From assembly GCF_905220565.1 (NCBI RefSeq), contig NC_059398.1, positions 12,483,210 through 12,547,209 on the forward strand: a DNA stretch of 64,000 nucleotides. Reading direction: 5' to 3'. The DNA comes from Melitaea cinxia. Its lineage: Eukaryota > Arthropoda > Insecta > Lepidoptera > Nymphalidae. The number at the start of each line of letters is the position of its first letter. The first letter of the stretch is position 1. This document shows, one piece after another, positions 24,716 through 36,180 of this stretch. The notes below the pieces were generated by a model, which worked only from the letters and a program-made list of their open reading frames with translations, made no database searches and was not told the origin of the DNA. Position numbers and translations under genes: made by a program.

Positions 24716-27700
24716 ATTACAATTAACTGCAACCCGACTTAAGCCTCAATTTGGCACTAGCTCCAGATTTAGTGAATATGAAATTGTGTTTTTAAACAAA
24801 AACAAAAATATTTCCTCTTCAAATTAAAATCAAATTATACGAACAACTAGTCTCAACGTTTTATAAAAGTATATATAATATATCTTTTAGATATATATAG
24901 TACATATATATAGTATATGTAATATATCTTTTACGTAACCGCTCAAACTAAAGTTGTACTGTAATATGTTATAAAATGTTTGGCTCAAATTTTATGGAAT
25001 TTTGTTTTGAATTTTTTACTTTAGCCATACAACTAATTTTCATGGTATCCCTCCGACATTTAGAAGTATGATACTTCATGTGTATTGTTTAATGGTTGAC
25101 AATGCACAGTCTCAAGTACTCCGCTTAACTAGTTTTACGTCTCACCACTTGTAAAACTCGCGTCTCATGCGCCCTGCCAGCGGCCAGATTTAAAATTTAC
25201 TTTTTCTGTTAGTTGAACTTAGGTTCAATTAATTTTAGTCTCGTTAACAAGATTTTATTGTTTACTGACTTTAAGCGTGACTTACGAAATAAATATTACT
25301 TCCTTTTAACTCAATTTATTCCTCTTGCTAAAGCAAATCGGACACAAATCATTTCATAACAGCTCAATACAACATAAACTAGTTTGAAATAAACAAAATC
25401 CACGAAAACTAGCATAAGACACAAAACCCTAATAAATAACAAAAGCCTTTAAAGAAAAAAATCTAAGCTATATTTCAATCTCATAGCTTGAGTGGTAGCT
25501 TAACAATAGAAATTTCAATATATAACCTTAAAACCGGTTCGACCAACAAGCCATTTTTTTTTTATTAACTTGTAGATTTTAAATAAACCCTGTAACTAAT
25601 TTAAAAATGTTAATACAACTACGATAATTGTCAACATACTAGTAAAGCATTCTTTTAACAAAATTAATAGAACGCGACAGCATAAGAAATAAATAATGCA
25701 TCAAACGCATAACCAAGGGTCGAGGGTGAATCTGTCATCGGACAAGAAGGATCAACATGCTCTAGATCATAATAAATATATTAAATCGTCCAACAGTGTA
25801 TTGAATGAAATAACTGGCGTATAGGCCATAGTGGTTACCACAAAAGCATTTTCTTTAGCAACATTTTATTTCAGAAATATAAAAAAAAAAAAACCGATTC
25901 AAAACTTCGCAGATTATTTCCGTTTTTTTACTATAATGTCGGCCGATTACTTAATGTTTAATCTTAAAGTTAATTGTCGACATAATGACATATGACGTCG
26001 ATGTTTTAATGCATAAAGAAAAAGCGTTCTCGTAAGACCACATTATTAAATTTCGTTGGAGATTATGATCCAGTAATCTTGAAATATAAGGTTTTATTTC
26101 ATTCACCAAGCTCGTTCTAGGGGAACGCTTAAAATTTATCGACTTCGGTCTTCTCTTGCTATAAAAGTGCAAAACTTTTTCACGGAACGCACAATTTACT
26201 ACATTTCTGGCTAGTACAAACTAGTTTAATAACACGAAGAACATACACATACGAGACATTAACGAATATAATTATATTGTGAAAGTTTAATTCTGCAATG
26301 CGCCATCGGCGACAGTTGAAAGGAACTCTCAAAACGTTACACGATTCTTTTAATCCTTTGGACTATTTCTAAGTACTAAGCTTAAGTGCATTTTTCTTGA
26401 GCGTTAATAATTAAGTATGCTCGTATTATCATCGCCCGGTGTCACTTTCTACATGTCTAATTTGAAATTCTATTTACCGTACAGTTCTGTTAAGGATAAT
26501 TAACTAATTTCCAACTTATGTGACAGAGAAACAGCACATTTTCGCAAGTGGTGCGCGAGTACATACCTTTTGTATAATTAAACTGCGGGCAAACCCAGTT
26601 TAAGTTTAATCCTATAGCCTCTTGACACCACACTCCCACCCGAAGGGGAGCTTATTTTGTTCGTCAACACTATCGACCGATGCGGAGACGAAAATGCTCA
26701 ACCCACGCTACAAGTGTCATACGAAATATCACTGTTTGTTAGACGTAGGATGATCCATTTTACAATGTCTTTCTTTGTTAAGATGTCATTGTTTTGAATA
26801 GGGATTTATGGAGATATGATTTTATTAAATGTAATGTCAGACGGCCATCATTGATGGAATATATTCACGATCATCATATTATTATTCACGTTTTTAGTTT
26901 CATTTATTTTTTAATTTCTTTACGAAGTACTTAAGTTTTTGTCTCAAAGAGTTTTTTTTCCATTGTGTTTAAATATTTCTGCCACATAAATTCGCGTCTA
27001 TATTTTTTAAGAGTGAGGTCGCTTAAAACATATCCGATTGTCCAGACCCTTAAAGTACAAATGAATACTCTTAGCAACCTTGTGACGGTTTACAACATTT
27101 TGGCCCTAATTACGCATTCTCGACATTTGCTTAATGTATGAAAATTTGAAAGAACGAACCATGTTGATGGTACTCGAAACAAAATAATTGCTACGGTCGC
27201 GTGGTCCCGGATTCGGCCTCCGCATTCATTATTCACTTTTTATTTCACCCTCCCCTCGGCTTATAATTTGACTCAAAACATAAAATCAAGTTTTATTGGA
27301 TTATGTGTAGAAAATAGAAAAAAATCTGACCTTCACATGAAATATGAGATAAGTCTCAACAACCACCGAAAAATAATGATAACTTTCTGAGAGTTTTCAC
27401 AGGGAAAAAAGTTTCGTAACATACTTTTCTTTTGTATCCTACTTTTCTGTTGTACCTTTTTTACTTGATGTAAGAAAATTTCAACATTTCACCATATTTT
27501 AAGACAAAGACTCAGTGACGTCAGACGACAATGGCGAAAGCTTCATACTAGTATAGTTTTTGCATTCGGTAAGAAGGGGGAACGCGACAAGCCATCGTAG
27601 CATCTCGCTTTCATCCACTCACTAGGCGCGGTTGCATAAAAGAAATAAGTAGTATACGTACCATTCTATATGAATGCAACCCTTGTGTATATGGAGTCGC

Positions 27701-28489
27701 TCCGATGTGTTTCGAATGGCTTTCGATGACAAGTGCAGCAAGCTATTTCTCTTTTTAGGTGGCTAAATGCGTCTATTGTTTCGTGAGCGCTCGTGTAAGC
27801 ATTTCTGAAGTAGAACAGCTTGGTATGCATCTGCGCGTTTTTTCTCTCGCTAAAATAAATTAATCTACGATATATGTTAGCCCTTGTTGTTCCATTTTTA
27901 CATCTGTCAATTGACAATTACACTAATTCTGTAATATTAGTAAAACCAATAATCTTGAGTATGTACTCTAATTACATTAAGTAAGTAGGTAGGTAGACAC
28001 CCAATATATCCATATCTCATCGTAAAATAAATTACTTAAAAAATTTGCACACCCTTATCAAAACATCGATCAGCAGTTGTTTATTCGGCTCACGTAGTAT
28101 TACTGAGAAGTTTGTTCATTTACATGCATTCGTTTTTTTTCCTTCGTATTTACTTGTTTGTGCTTGCTTTATTGAATATTGAATGAAAATACAGTAATGC
28201 AAACGAAGTACAGTTTTGTTTATTTCATTGTAATTAAATTTCAATTAAGCGTTTCTTACAAAAAATTATAACTTCAATTTAATCTTTCGAAAAATTTTGT
28301 TATTGGGTCTGAGCTTGATATAATCGAATTTATTAACTGACAAGTAGAATAATTTATTTTGGATTTACACTTAAATAACGACATCCAAAGGAGCCAAGTT
28401 TAGATGTTCCTTGAATTATCTAGTCTGCGACACGACAAACGTCGAGCATGAGAACGAGACAGATTAATACTGTGCAAGTGTTGGTGAAG

Positions 28490-28830
28490 CGGAGAAGCAA
28501 TAACGTTTCGTTAATGTCTGCCATTTAGAACGTACACGGTTACTGTCTTGCGTCGTTTGCTGTCTGATGTCGAGAACCGCAGCCGAGTAGGTACTTATTT
28601 TACGTCGCGTCCCAAGTCTCCAACTGAACTAACGAGACTGGCATCCTAAGCCTCAGAGTCACCATCTGCGCGGTCTCTGTATTGTTACAAATGGCATAGA
28701 TTCGCTGGCAGACGGCGTGCGAGACCTAATGAGCTGTGAAGCAGATAAGGTGTACGATACGAGGAGATGGGTATCATCCTCCTATCTTAGTGGAATGCTC
28801 ACTGCGCGTAAGCGAGCAGAGATTATTTAT
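28490..28830. other. CpG-containing unique block, possible regulatory element
   Basis: A ~340-bp non-repetitive, relatively GC-rich block with many CpGs (CTTGCGTCGTTTGCTG, TTACGTCGCGTCC, GCAGACGGCGTGCGAG). No coding frame of interest was seen. It is a candidate conserved intronic element. Confidence 0.2.
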
Positions 28831-29549
28831 GCCTCGTCGAGGGCAATAAGATAAATTTAAATATCTTAAACTATTACTGAAGTTCCGTTGGCTTCGAGAA
28901 CTCGTTAGAGCGTGCTTATGTGCAATGTAAACATTTACAAGCTTTTATGTTTACTTTATTACAAATATTTTGAATAATATAAAATTATATTGGTATTGTT
29001 GACTGCAAACTTTGTACGATAAAAGAATTATATCAATACGAAAAAAACACAATGCAATAACAGTTTGAGATACATTTATCTGTAAACAAAGAGTTTATAC
29101 ACACATAGACACACATACTCCAAACACGAAGTCTTTATGCATCTGTTATATGGTATCCTCAGAATTCCATCGGTTTCGGTCTCTTCAGAATTTTTTAGAT
29201 ATAGTAAAGTTAACATCAACAGAAGAAGACTGTCTAAACTACTTGTCGCGGTTTTTTTAAAATGATGTCCCAAAATTACTACAGCAAGGAAATTCTGTCA
29301 CTACCTTTCGTGGTGGCGGCTAGATATCGAACAAAATGATACAAATATTATAATTAATGTAAATAAATTTTGTAAAATCTTATCTTTAATTTCTATATAA
29401 AATACGAAGACACTTTTTCCCTGACCTAATTTTTAGTTAAAATCTAAAACTACAATTATTGCCTTTGCCGTGCCTTCGTAATAGATAACCAAAATAGTAA
29501 ATTATATCTCATTAATACAATCTTCACTTCTTTTTTTTAACACGCTTCA

Positions 29550-29862
29550 GCATGTGATATCTCTTTCCCCATACAGGAGAAGTATCAGAGCTTTTCCCAC
29601 CATGCTGTTGCTATTGGAGCGGGTTGGCGGATATATTCCCTACTATGAGTATCGATCGCTATCAGATGTACATGACCGGGACCGACGGCTTAACGTATTC
29701 TCCGAGGCACGGTGGGGAGAGCCACAAGGACTGCACAAACACCTACACCACGGCAAACATCTGTATGGCCAATACAAATGTTTGTCATGTGCGGGGATCG
29801 CACCCACAACCGCCAGTGCAACAGGCACGAACCAATGCTGTGACCGTTGCGCCAACGCGTCC
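29550..29862 (-). mobile_element. tRNA-derived SINE, minus orientation
   Basis: On the minus strand it starts with a tRNA-like head (GTTGGCGCAACGGTCAC..., B-box-like GGTTGTGGGTGCGATCC), then the body GATAGCGATCGATACTCAT and ATATCCGCCAACCCG, and a tail GGGGAAAGAGATATC. The body is shared with the SINEs at 51.9 and 61.3 kb. Several overlapping open frames of about 70-100 codons are side effects of its GC content, not genes. Confidence 0.65.
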
Positions 29863-31552
29863 TAACATAATATTATTTTGTACTACTAAAAATTATATTC
29901 GATTTTATAAAATAGACAGATCATATTAATATTTGTTTTACTTTATATGAGTTCAGTTATGTAAAGAAATCTTAAAATAGTATAATTATTTAGTTGTTAC
30001 TTTATACGGCAACGAAAACTTTAAGTTAGAGATAAAACATTTTCACCTCAAAACTGGTATAGGGAGATCAGTCTGATATGTTGTATTGTTTGAGATGAAA
30101 ATTTGTACACGGTATATGGGTGAGATGTAAAAAATTCAATGCTGCACTGTCAGTGGCATGTTATGAATTGAGTTAGAGCAACTTGCGCGCCTGTACACTA
30201 GCAAAAGGACAGGCGGCCGCTGTACTCCGTAATTGATGTGTGTAGCTTTTCATCGCTGTGACCATTCAGTATTTTCAGTTACCCGTGGTAAAGTTAGCCT
30301 AAATTAAATTGTTATATTTTTCACAACAAAATGATTGCGAGTAGTCGAGTCCATTTAACGAGGGGGAGGTTATGTCATTTGTCCGAGCGTAGGTCGCACT
30401 GTTTTCTAAAACACGTTCGAATATTATTCTGTAACTGCTAGTTGTTTAAACGTTTGTTATAAGTACTATGCACAATATCTACGTCTTTAAAATATTTTTT
30501 TGGTTGTGTGTCTATTACACTACTTAAAATATAAAAATTGATACACAAATTTGGTGATCTTTTTATTATAATGAAATTATTGCAAAATAAAATCATAGTT
30601 TAATTTAAAATTGAAATTTCTAAAGCGATTATACTAAGTCCCACCGCAATAACGAATCTAGGCAATAAAGTAGCCGATTCCAATTTAGAGCGAAGCAAAA
30701 ATTGGATATGCGGCGAATAATAATTGTCCCAATGGAATGAACTGCGTTGTCCACATTTAAGGTAATTGCTAACAGTTTCAGCTGACGTGGCCAACGGCAA
30801 ACCTGACACTCGGTCTCTAGAGGCTACCCTTTACAATCTAATTAATGAATGCCTCTTATTCAGTTTTTATTTACTGTTTTATTCGCATCTTCTTTGAAAA
30901 TCATTTTCATTTTAAAATTGTGGAACACATATCAATTAGAAAAAACTAATTTATACTAAAGTATGCAAAACTTATCTTGAATTGGTTTTAAATAAACATG
31001 TTAATTTAAGATATATATGTTATATGTATAGCGAATAATTAAGCGAACAGAAAACACCTTGAAATGGAGGGCCAACGTGACTGAGGGAGGTTGGGGGATG
31101 TTGTCACACTCAAGATTTGCAGGAAAAGGCGTGCTTGTGGGGAAAGATCTGCCACTTGGACACGTTCAGCGGAAAACACATATATTAATATTATCTTTCA
31201 AATTTAGACCCTATTACGAATACATAGAAGCTATTTTCGACTAAATATATTGACAATAAAATCTACTTGCTCACTACATCACGTTACTACGTATGTTTCA
31301 TTGAATGAGGTTTCGTTTGATATCATCACTTTCCTTATACGAATCGAATGAGGCTAAATCGCATAACGAAAATTCTTTTATCTCGTAATTCTGACGGTTT
31401 GCTGTTAATATCAATAGATTTCAGCAGACCAGTTGTGACTTCTTCATTTTATAGAAAAACAAAATCTTACAAATATGTACCTGAAGTAAAATAATGATTT
31501 TAACCAATTAAGAAATTAATACCTATCATCTTTTGATGTACAGTACCCATAA

Positions 31553-32005
31553 TCTATACATCTATACAAATAAATATAACTAGAGTGTCTGCTTGTAATA
31601 TTGAAATAACAGCTTTTTACTACACATACACATGAGTTCACGCCATTTTTTGGCGTGAACTTGTAGAGGCCTATGTCCATTAGTGGACTGCGAAAGGCTG
31701 CTGTGATGACGAATATGATGAGCTTTTTACTAAATGCATATGGATGTATACACAGTACATATACCAAAATAACATTTTTTACAATTTTTGTCTGTCGGTC
31801 TGTCTTTCTATCTGTCTGTTTGTTTCGTCCGATCTCTGAAACAGCTGAACCAATTTTGACATAACTTTCACTAGCAGAAAGCTGATCTAATAAGGAGTAA
31901 CTCAGGCTACTTTTATTTTTGAAATTTATTTATTTTATATGTCTGCGAACAGAATAATAACTTTTTTTGTTAAATTCCACGCGGACGAAGTCGCGGGCAC
32001 GCTAG
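31553..32005 (+). mobile_element. Non-autonomous Helitron, interrupted by a nested retroelement
   Basis: The 5' end is TCTATACATCTATACAAAT and the 3' end is CGGACGAAGTCGCGGGCAC then GCTAG before T. Internal blocks match the copy at 9810-10140 in reverse. The element is split at 31620/31731 by a 100-bp insertion with a 10-bp target duplication; without it the Helitron is about 343 bp. Confidence 0.72.
31621..31720 (+). mobile_element. Nested RTE-tailed SINE-like insertion with target-site duplication
   Basis: A 100-bp segment is flanked by the perfect 10-bp direct repeat AGCTTTTTAC (31611-31620 and 31721-31730). Inside are a stem-loop GTTCACGCCA-TTTTT-TGGCGTGAAC (31636-31660), the RTE tail AGGCCTATGTCCATTAGTGG and a GATGA-like 3' end. 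It is a 5'-truncated relative of the elements at 32.6 and 43.3 kb. Confidence 0.75.
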
Positions 32006-32416
32006 TTAATAATACACTTAGATACGTTTTATCTTTAAGTTATCTTCCTTTAGGGTTGCTTTAAATGGATTTATTTTTTATTTTCATTAGCCGAAAAATA
32101 AATTTCGTTAAAACTATGGTTGAAGGTATGCTTACTTATAAATATCACTCTAATAAAACAGCTTGTCAATGTCCTCTTGTATGATTCCTGTCTGAATTAT
32201 TCTTGTTGAAAAATTGTGGACAAGATTTGATGCCTAATCCGCCACGTTTTGCCATTTTGGGTTGGTTAATGACACATAATGATTTGTCACTGACATTGAC
32301 ATGACAACCGTCGTTAAGTATTTTTATCATTTCAGAGAATGACTTAAAATTGACGAACAAAGAAAGCGTCTTTCTTCTATTGCTTGAAAACAGAAAAGAA
32401 ATACAAGTTCACGGCC

Positions 32417-32607
32417 ATAGTGTTGTTTATTTGTTACTAATTTGAAACTTTCTTACGTAAAGACACAAAAATAAAAAAAATATTTATAATTAAAGCGAAT
32501 ATCTTAAGACTTACAAGAAGATAAATAAAACATATTTATATTATATTATATATATGAATACCACCTAATTATATCTATGATTGAAACTTAGGGCTTAATT
32601 TCATCAC
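32417..32607 (+). repeat. Direct duplication, left copy
   Basis: This 191-bp segment (starts ATAGTGTTGTTTATTTGTTA, ends GGGCTTAATTTCATCAC) is repeated, diverged, at 32931-33120. The two copies flank the RTE-tailed element. It may be a tandem duplication later split by the insertion, or terminal repeats of a small element. Confidence 0.75.
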
Positions 32608-32620
32608 TTCATCACTTGAG

Positions 32621-32914
32621 CTTATCGCAGTCCACTGCTGGACATAGGCCTGGACAAGCTCGAGCCAAAAATGGCGTGAACTCATGTGTGATGCCCATAG
32701 GAACCACGCTGGGCAGGGTTAGTGACCACAGGGCTGGTTTTGTCGCACCGAAGACGCTGCTGCCCGTCTTCGGCCTGTGCATTTCAAAGCTAGCAGTTGG
32801 ATGGTTATCCCACCATCGGTCGGCTTTTTAAGCTCCAAGGTGGTAATAAAAATGTGTTTTCCCTTAATCGCCTCTTACTGGCTATTATATTCTTTGATAC
32901 CTTAGCCACACAGC
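32621..32914 (-). mobile_element. RTE-tailed non-autonomous element (minus orientation)
   Basis: The + strand starts GCAGTCCACTGCTGGACATA, the reverse complement of the RTE tail. It runs through CACGCTGGGCAGG, GACGCTGCTGCCCGTCTTCG and CCATCGGTCGGCTTTTTAAG, and ends with CTTAGCCACACAG. It aligns along its length with 43296-43613 but lacks about 30 bp near the end. The small open frame inside it is not a gene. Confidence 0.7.
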
Positions 32915-32930
32915 ATATATTACCATTGTT

Positions 32931-33120
32931 ATAGTATTGTTTATTTGTTACTACTTTGTAATTTTCTTACATAAAGACAAAAAGAAAAAAAAAATATTAT
33001 TAAAACGAATATCTTTTAGGCACGGATTTACTTATATTATTTCATATCAGTTACAATTACTTATTATATGAATACCGTCTACTCATATCTATGATTGAAA
33101 CTTAGGGCTTAATTTATCAC
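32931..33120 (+). repeat. Direct duplication, right copy
   Basis: Matches 32417-32607 in the same orientation: ATAGTATTGTTTATTTGTTA, AACGAATATCTT, ATATCTATGATTGAAACTTA and GGGCTTAATTTATCAC. The middle is more diverged than the ends. Confidence 0.75.
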
Positions 33121-33791
33121 AAAAAAAGGTTTTATGTAAAGTTAAAGCAAATAATGTTAGAAACGATTTGCTTACTTTAGTCGGTGTTAAATATTAACGG
33201 CTTCGTGACTTATTTTAATATTTACGACTTCGATTATCGTTATCATAATCTTATAAATATTGTTTAAAGAGAAAAATATTTCATCATTTCTCTTATTTAA
33301 GGTTTATAAATCAGATTTTTAAAAAAATGTTTGCGGCAGAAGTCTATTTATTAAGGGAGGATATTGAGAATGTAAAGATACAAAATTACGCCTTGAGAGA
33401 AGATGAGTATGCCATATTTTGAGCTATTAAAACCTCGTGGTTTATTTAATATCATTGGTATGTTTTAAATTAAAATAACTAACATAATATTCTTATTAAA
33501 CCTAATTTAAAACTTTTTTTATTCGCTTTGGCTATATTTGTTATAATAAAAAATACTTTTAGCATAAAATTTTTGTTCAAGATGTAATTTATTTTGAAGA
33601 GGATAAAAAAATGTTTCTTATTTTATATAAGTGCTTTACTCTGCTGTACCTATATTTTGTAAGGCATAAGCCAACGGGCTCCCGTCTAAGATGTTTTAAG
33701 TCGTTATACCTGCACTTATTTTTGTTCAGCCTTTTCAAATGTACAGATGTAAAATATGTTTATAACTATACTAATATATTATATGTTATTA

Positions 33792-33965
33792 TCCCTACTA
33801 ATATTATAAATGTGAATGTAAGTTTATTTGTTACGCTTTCATGCAAAAACTACTTAACCGATCATCGTGAAACTTTTTACACATATTCTTGGAGGTATTA
33901 GAAGAAACATAGGCTACTTTTTATTTAAAAAAACCAATGCGAGCGAAGCCGCGAGTAAAAGATAG
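33792..33965 (+). mobile_element. Non-autonomous Helitron just upstream of the RRM2 exon
   Basis: TCCCTACTAATATTATAAAT marks the 5' TC end. The body contains CGATCATCGTGAAACTTT and CATATTCTTGGAGGTATTAG, and the 3' part has GCGAGCGAAGCCGCGAG with a mutated terminal GATAG (CTAG expected). It is the same family as 7444-7619. Its end is 93 bp before the exon, so it sits just outside the normal branch-point zone. Confidence 0.75.
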
Positions 33966-34039
33966 TATGTAGATAAAGCGGGTTTACAATAAAACATGTT
34001 CGAGAAAGGGTACGGTATATATATGGGGAAATTCTCTAA

Positions 34040-34058
34040 AATATTCATATTATTTCAG
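34040..34058 (+). promoter_or_regulatory. Rbp6: 3' splice site of the RRM2 exon
   Basis: A T-rich tract, ATATTCATATTATTTCAG, ends at 34058 directly before the ATG GTG ACC codons. No other AG lies between the tract and the exon. The acceptor is strong although a Helitron ends only 93 bp upstream. Confidence 0.93.
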
Positions 34059-34151
34059 ATGGTGACCAGAACAAAGAAAATCTTCGTAGGAGGTCTATCA
34101 GCACCCACAACGCTGGAGGATGTAAAGAATTACTTTGAACAATTTGGACCG
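34059..34151 (+). CDS. Rbp6: Internal coding exon of Musashi-family RNA-binding protein (first half of RRM2)
   Basis: The 31 codons begin MVTRTKKIFVGGLSAPTT and end with YFEQFGP. KKIFVGGL is the RNP2 strand of an RRM, and the MVTRTKKIFVGG opening followed by APTTLEDVK marks the second RRM of insect Rbp6; Drosophila Msi has a different sequence here. Musashi proteins bind UAG-containing sites in mRNA 3' UTRs and control translation, chiefly in neural and stem-cell lineages. The exon is bounded by TATTTCAG and GTAAGT, and both boundaries are phase 0. It holds only beta1-alpha1; RNP1 and the rest of RRM2 must lie in a later exon, which I did not find by 64000. RRM1 was not found upstream. The longer open frame starting at 33996 is intron read-through past the acceptor. 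Gene-family assignment is very secure; Rbp6 rather than msi is well supported by residues. Confidence 0.95.
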
Positions 34152-34157
34152 GTAAGT
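34152..34157 (+). promoter_or_regulatory. Rbp6: 5' splice site of the RRM2 exon
   Basis: The coding sequence ends GGACCG followed by GTAAGT, a consensus metazoan donor. Reading on gives no RRM2 sequence, confirming the exon end. It opens an intron of at least 29.8 kb. Confidence 0.94.
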
Positions 34158-35559
34158 TTTAATATATTTTTTTATTATTATTATAGCCTGTTTTCTCAGT
34201 GGATTATTCATCTAAAAATAGTTTAACTTCCTATGAATCCGCTTGGATAGTCAATTGATTTCGTAAAAGCGCTTGCAGTACATTTTATTGATGCTTTAAA
34301 TGATGATTGTACAAAACAGGCAATTTAAATTATTGTGTCTCAAATTTTCTAAAAGCACACTTAATATTTATACCAAATATAGATAATTAAAAATTAGCCT
34401 ACATATTAGTACATAATCTATATAAACTCGTAATTGATTTAACTCATTTAATAAATTAAATGTTAAAACAAAAAAAAACCGCACTCAAATCCATCAGTAA
34501 TTACATTTAAAGATTTAAAATGAGAGAAAGCGTTCTCTTTATTATTTCTTCATCGATCGACATTGAATAAGAATCGTGTTATAGCCGATGTAACGTCTGG
34601 ATTTATTTACAGGAATAAACAAAAAAGATCTTTATTTGGATACCTTAAGGTATCAATTCGTTTAACGGAATATCGACGCCTGTAAGGCTGCGATAACTCG
34701 ACTCTTTGTCTGGCATCCGCGTCTCAGAACAGGTGTCTATCTATAAAAGTTTTGCTGTAATTAGCCCCGTATCTAGCATGGATTCTGACTAAGAAACTTT
34801 TCGGAATTCACCATTGGCTACAGGCGGCAGTCATTGTGCCAGCTCTCAAAGTAATCGGCCCAAGCCAGCCGCCCACGACGATCAAAACCTTCATTACCTA
34901 TTATGAGAGTTTAGAATAAAGCCAACGAGTTTTTCGGAGTGAATGTGATTGATGCCGAGCGGAGGAAATATCCCGGGAGAGATAAAAGGAATTTAATGAA
35001 GAGTCTTTAAGAATAATGATTAAGGGAATGGTTATTCCTTTTGGTCGGCGGCGTAATGATGGAGTCTTTTGAATTACTTTTTGGGACTATGTTACGTTGT
35101 GTAAACGCGACCAATTTTATTTGAAATAGTATTTATTTTTTGTCGAGTAAAAATAATTTGAAAATGTTTATATATTATGAAATACTATGGCACTATAAGT
35201 ATATTTATAATCAACCGGTATATTGTTTCAAACCCAAAATAATTTTTATTTAAAGTTATCAAACCAAACTATAACAAACATAATTACTACAATGTATCGA
35301 GATTCTATACTTTATAGGATAATCAAAGCGCGTAATATCACATAAAAGCCTAAAATGTATTCCCAACTAAGATAAATAAATGAAGGCCATTATTGAATCT
35401 ACTTAGAGCGTACACCGAGAATTCTGAGTACAAATTAATTCAATAACATTCAAGCCGTGCACTGTGCTCTCGAGTCGACATCATTTCGTAAGGGTGTCAC
35501 ATTTTGAGCAAGTTTAATTAACAATCTAGTCGCTTTTGTAGGTACTACCTTCATTAGTG

Positions 35560-36180
35560 TATTTGTGGATAAACAATGCGCAAACTCGGAGCAATCCGCG
35601 ATACGCCCGTGTGCGTGGACCCACGATGTCGTACGTCGCACCAAATCGTACGTCCGAATCCGGTGCGTCACGCGCGTCCATATTCAAGCTTGGCTATTGC
35701 GACTAGTGTAAAGGTAAGCCGGCACCGACAGCAATGTGTGCGTGACTTCGATATCTCGATAGTAACCTGGTCCCTACGTACGAGCTTTCCAAATGCAAAC
35801 TGTCTCGGAATATCAAATGAGCCACTTAAATACTGAACACAATGACTACGCCCACCTGAAGCAAAGGCCGCGGGGACGCATGCACGCAACGCCGTCGTAA
35901 ACGAAGGCCCGTCGGGTCGGAGCCGAAGGGTGGGTGAGGTTGAACCCCGGTAACGATTTCCTTCAGATAATGGAGAATTTTCTGATGAAAGCTGCTCAAC
36001 AGTGCCCTTTCAAGGATTTAGGAAACGCCGGATTTATAGCCCGAACGGTTGGCGCAAATTTTGTTCGTCACTACACGACGGTCCCTGTCGCATAAATAAA
36101 CCCATACGTGAGGCAGTCCCTAAGTATTCTACCATTGAATTTGTTCTATTTGCGAACTTTGAAGTGCCGGTACGTCGCAT
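35560..36180. other. CpG-rich block in the downstream intron, possible cryptic exon or enhancer
   Basis: This ~600-bp block carries many CpGs, including CGTACGTCGC and CGTACGTCC as near-repeats at about 35632-35653. A + strand frame from ATG 35576 reaches AAAG|GTAAGC at about 35713, a donor-like site, but the peptide (MRKLGAIRDTPVCVDP...) has no domain I recognise. An opposite-strand frame also covers the block. I cannot decide between an alternative exon, a regulatory element and chance. Confidence 0.25.

Larger units (their letters stand above)
1..34058 (+). other. Rbp6: Upstream intron(s) and/or 5' region of Rbp6
   Basis: A phase-0 acceptor at 34058 requires an upstream exon, but no RRM1 coding sequence was recognised in 1-34058. 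The interval is therefore either one very long intron or intron plus alternative promoter regions; three GC-rich blocks are candidates for the latter. Stretches 1-1.5, 2.75-4.9, 7.65-9.8, 12.55-16.2 and 25-29.5 kb hold AT-rich DNA with no recognisable gene. Translations in these stretches are short and lack any domain I know. Confidence 0.6.

Noticed and set aside
27975..28000. GTAAGTAGGTAGGTAG as a strong donor
   Set aside because: No preceding exon-like sequence or AG; it is a short TAGG-type simple repeat.
29554..29929. Open frames of about 100 codons around 29.6-29.9 kb
   Set aside because: The interval is a SINE with a tRNA-like end; the frames do not encode any known protein and are in a non-coding repeat.
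33996..34226. A 76-codon frame containing the RRM2 segment
   Set aside because: The ends are intronic: a strong acceptor at 34058 and donor at 34152 restrict coding to 34059-34151.
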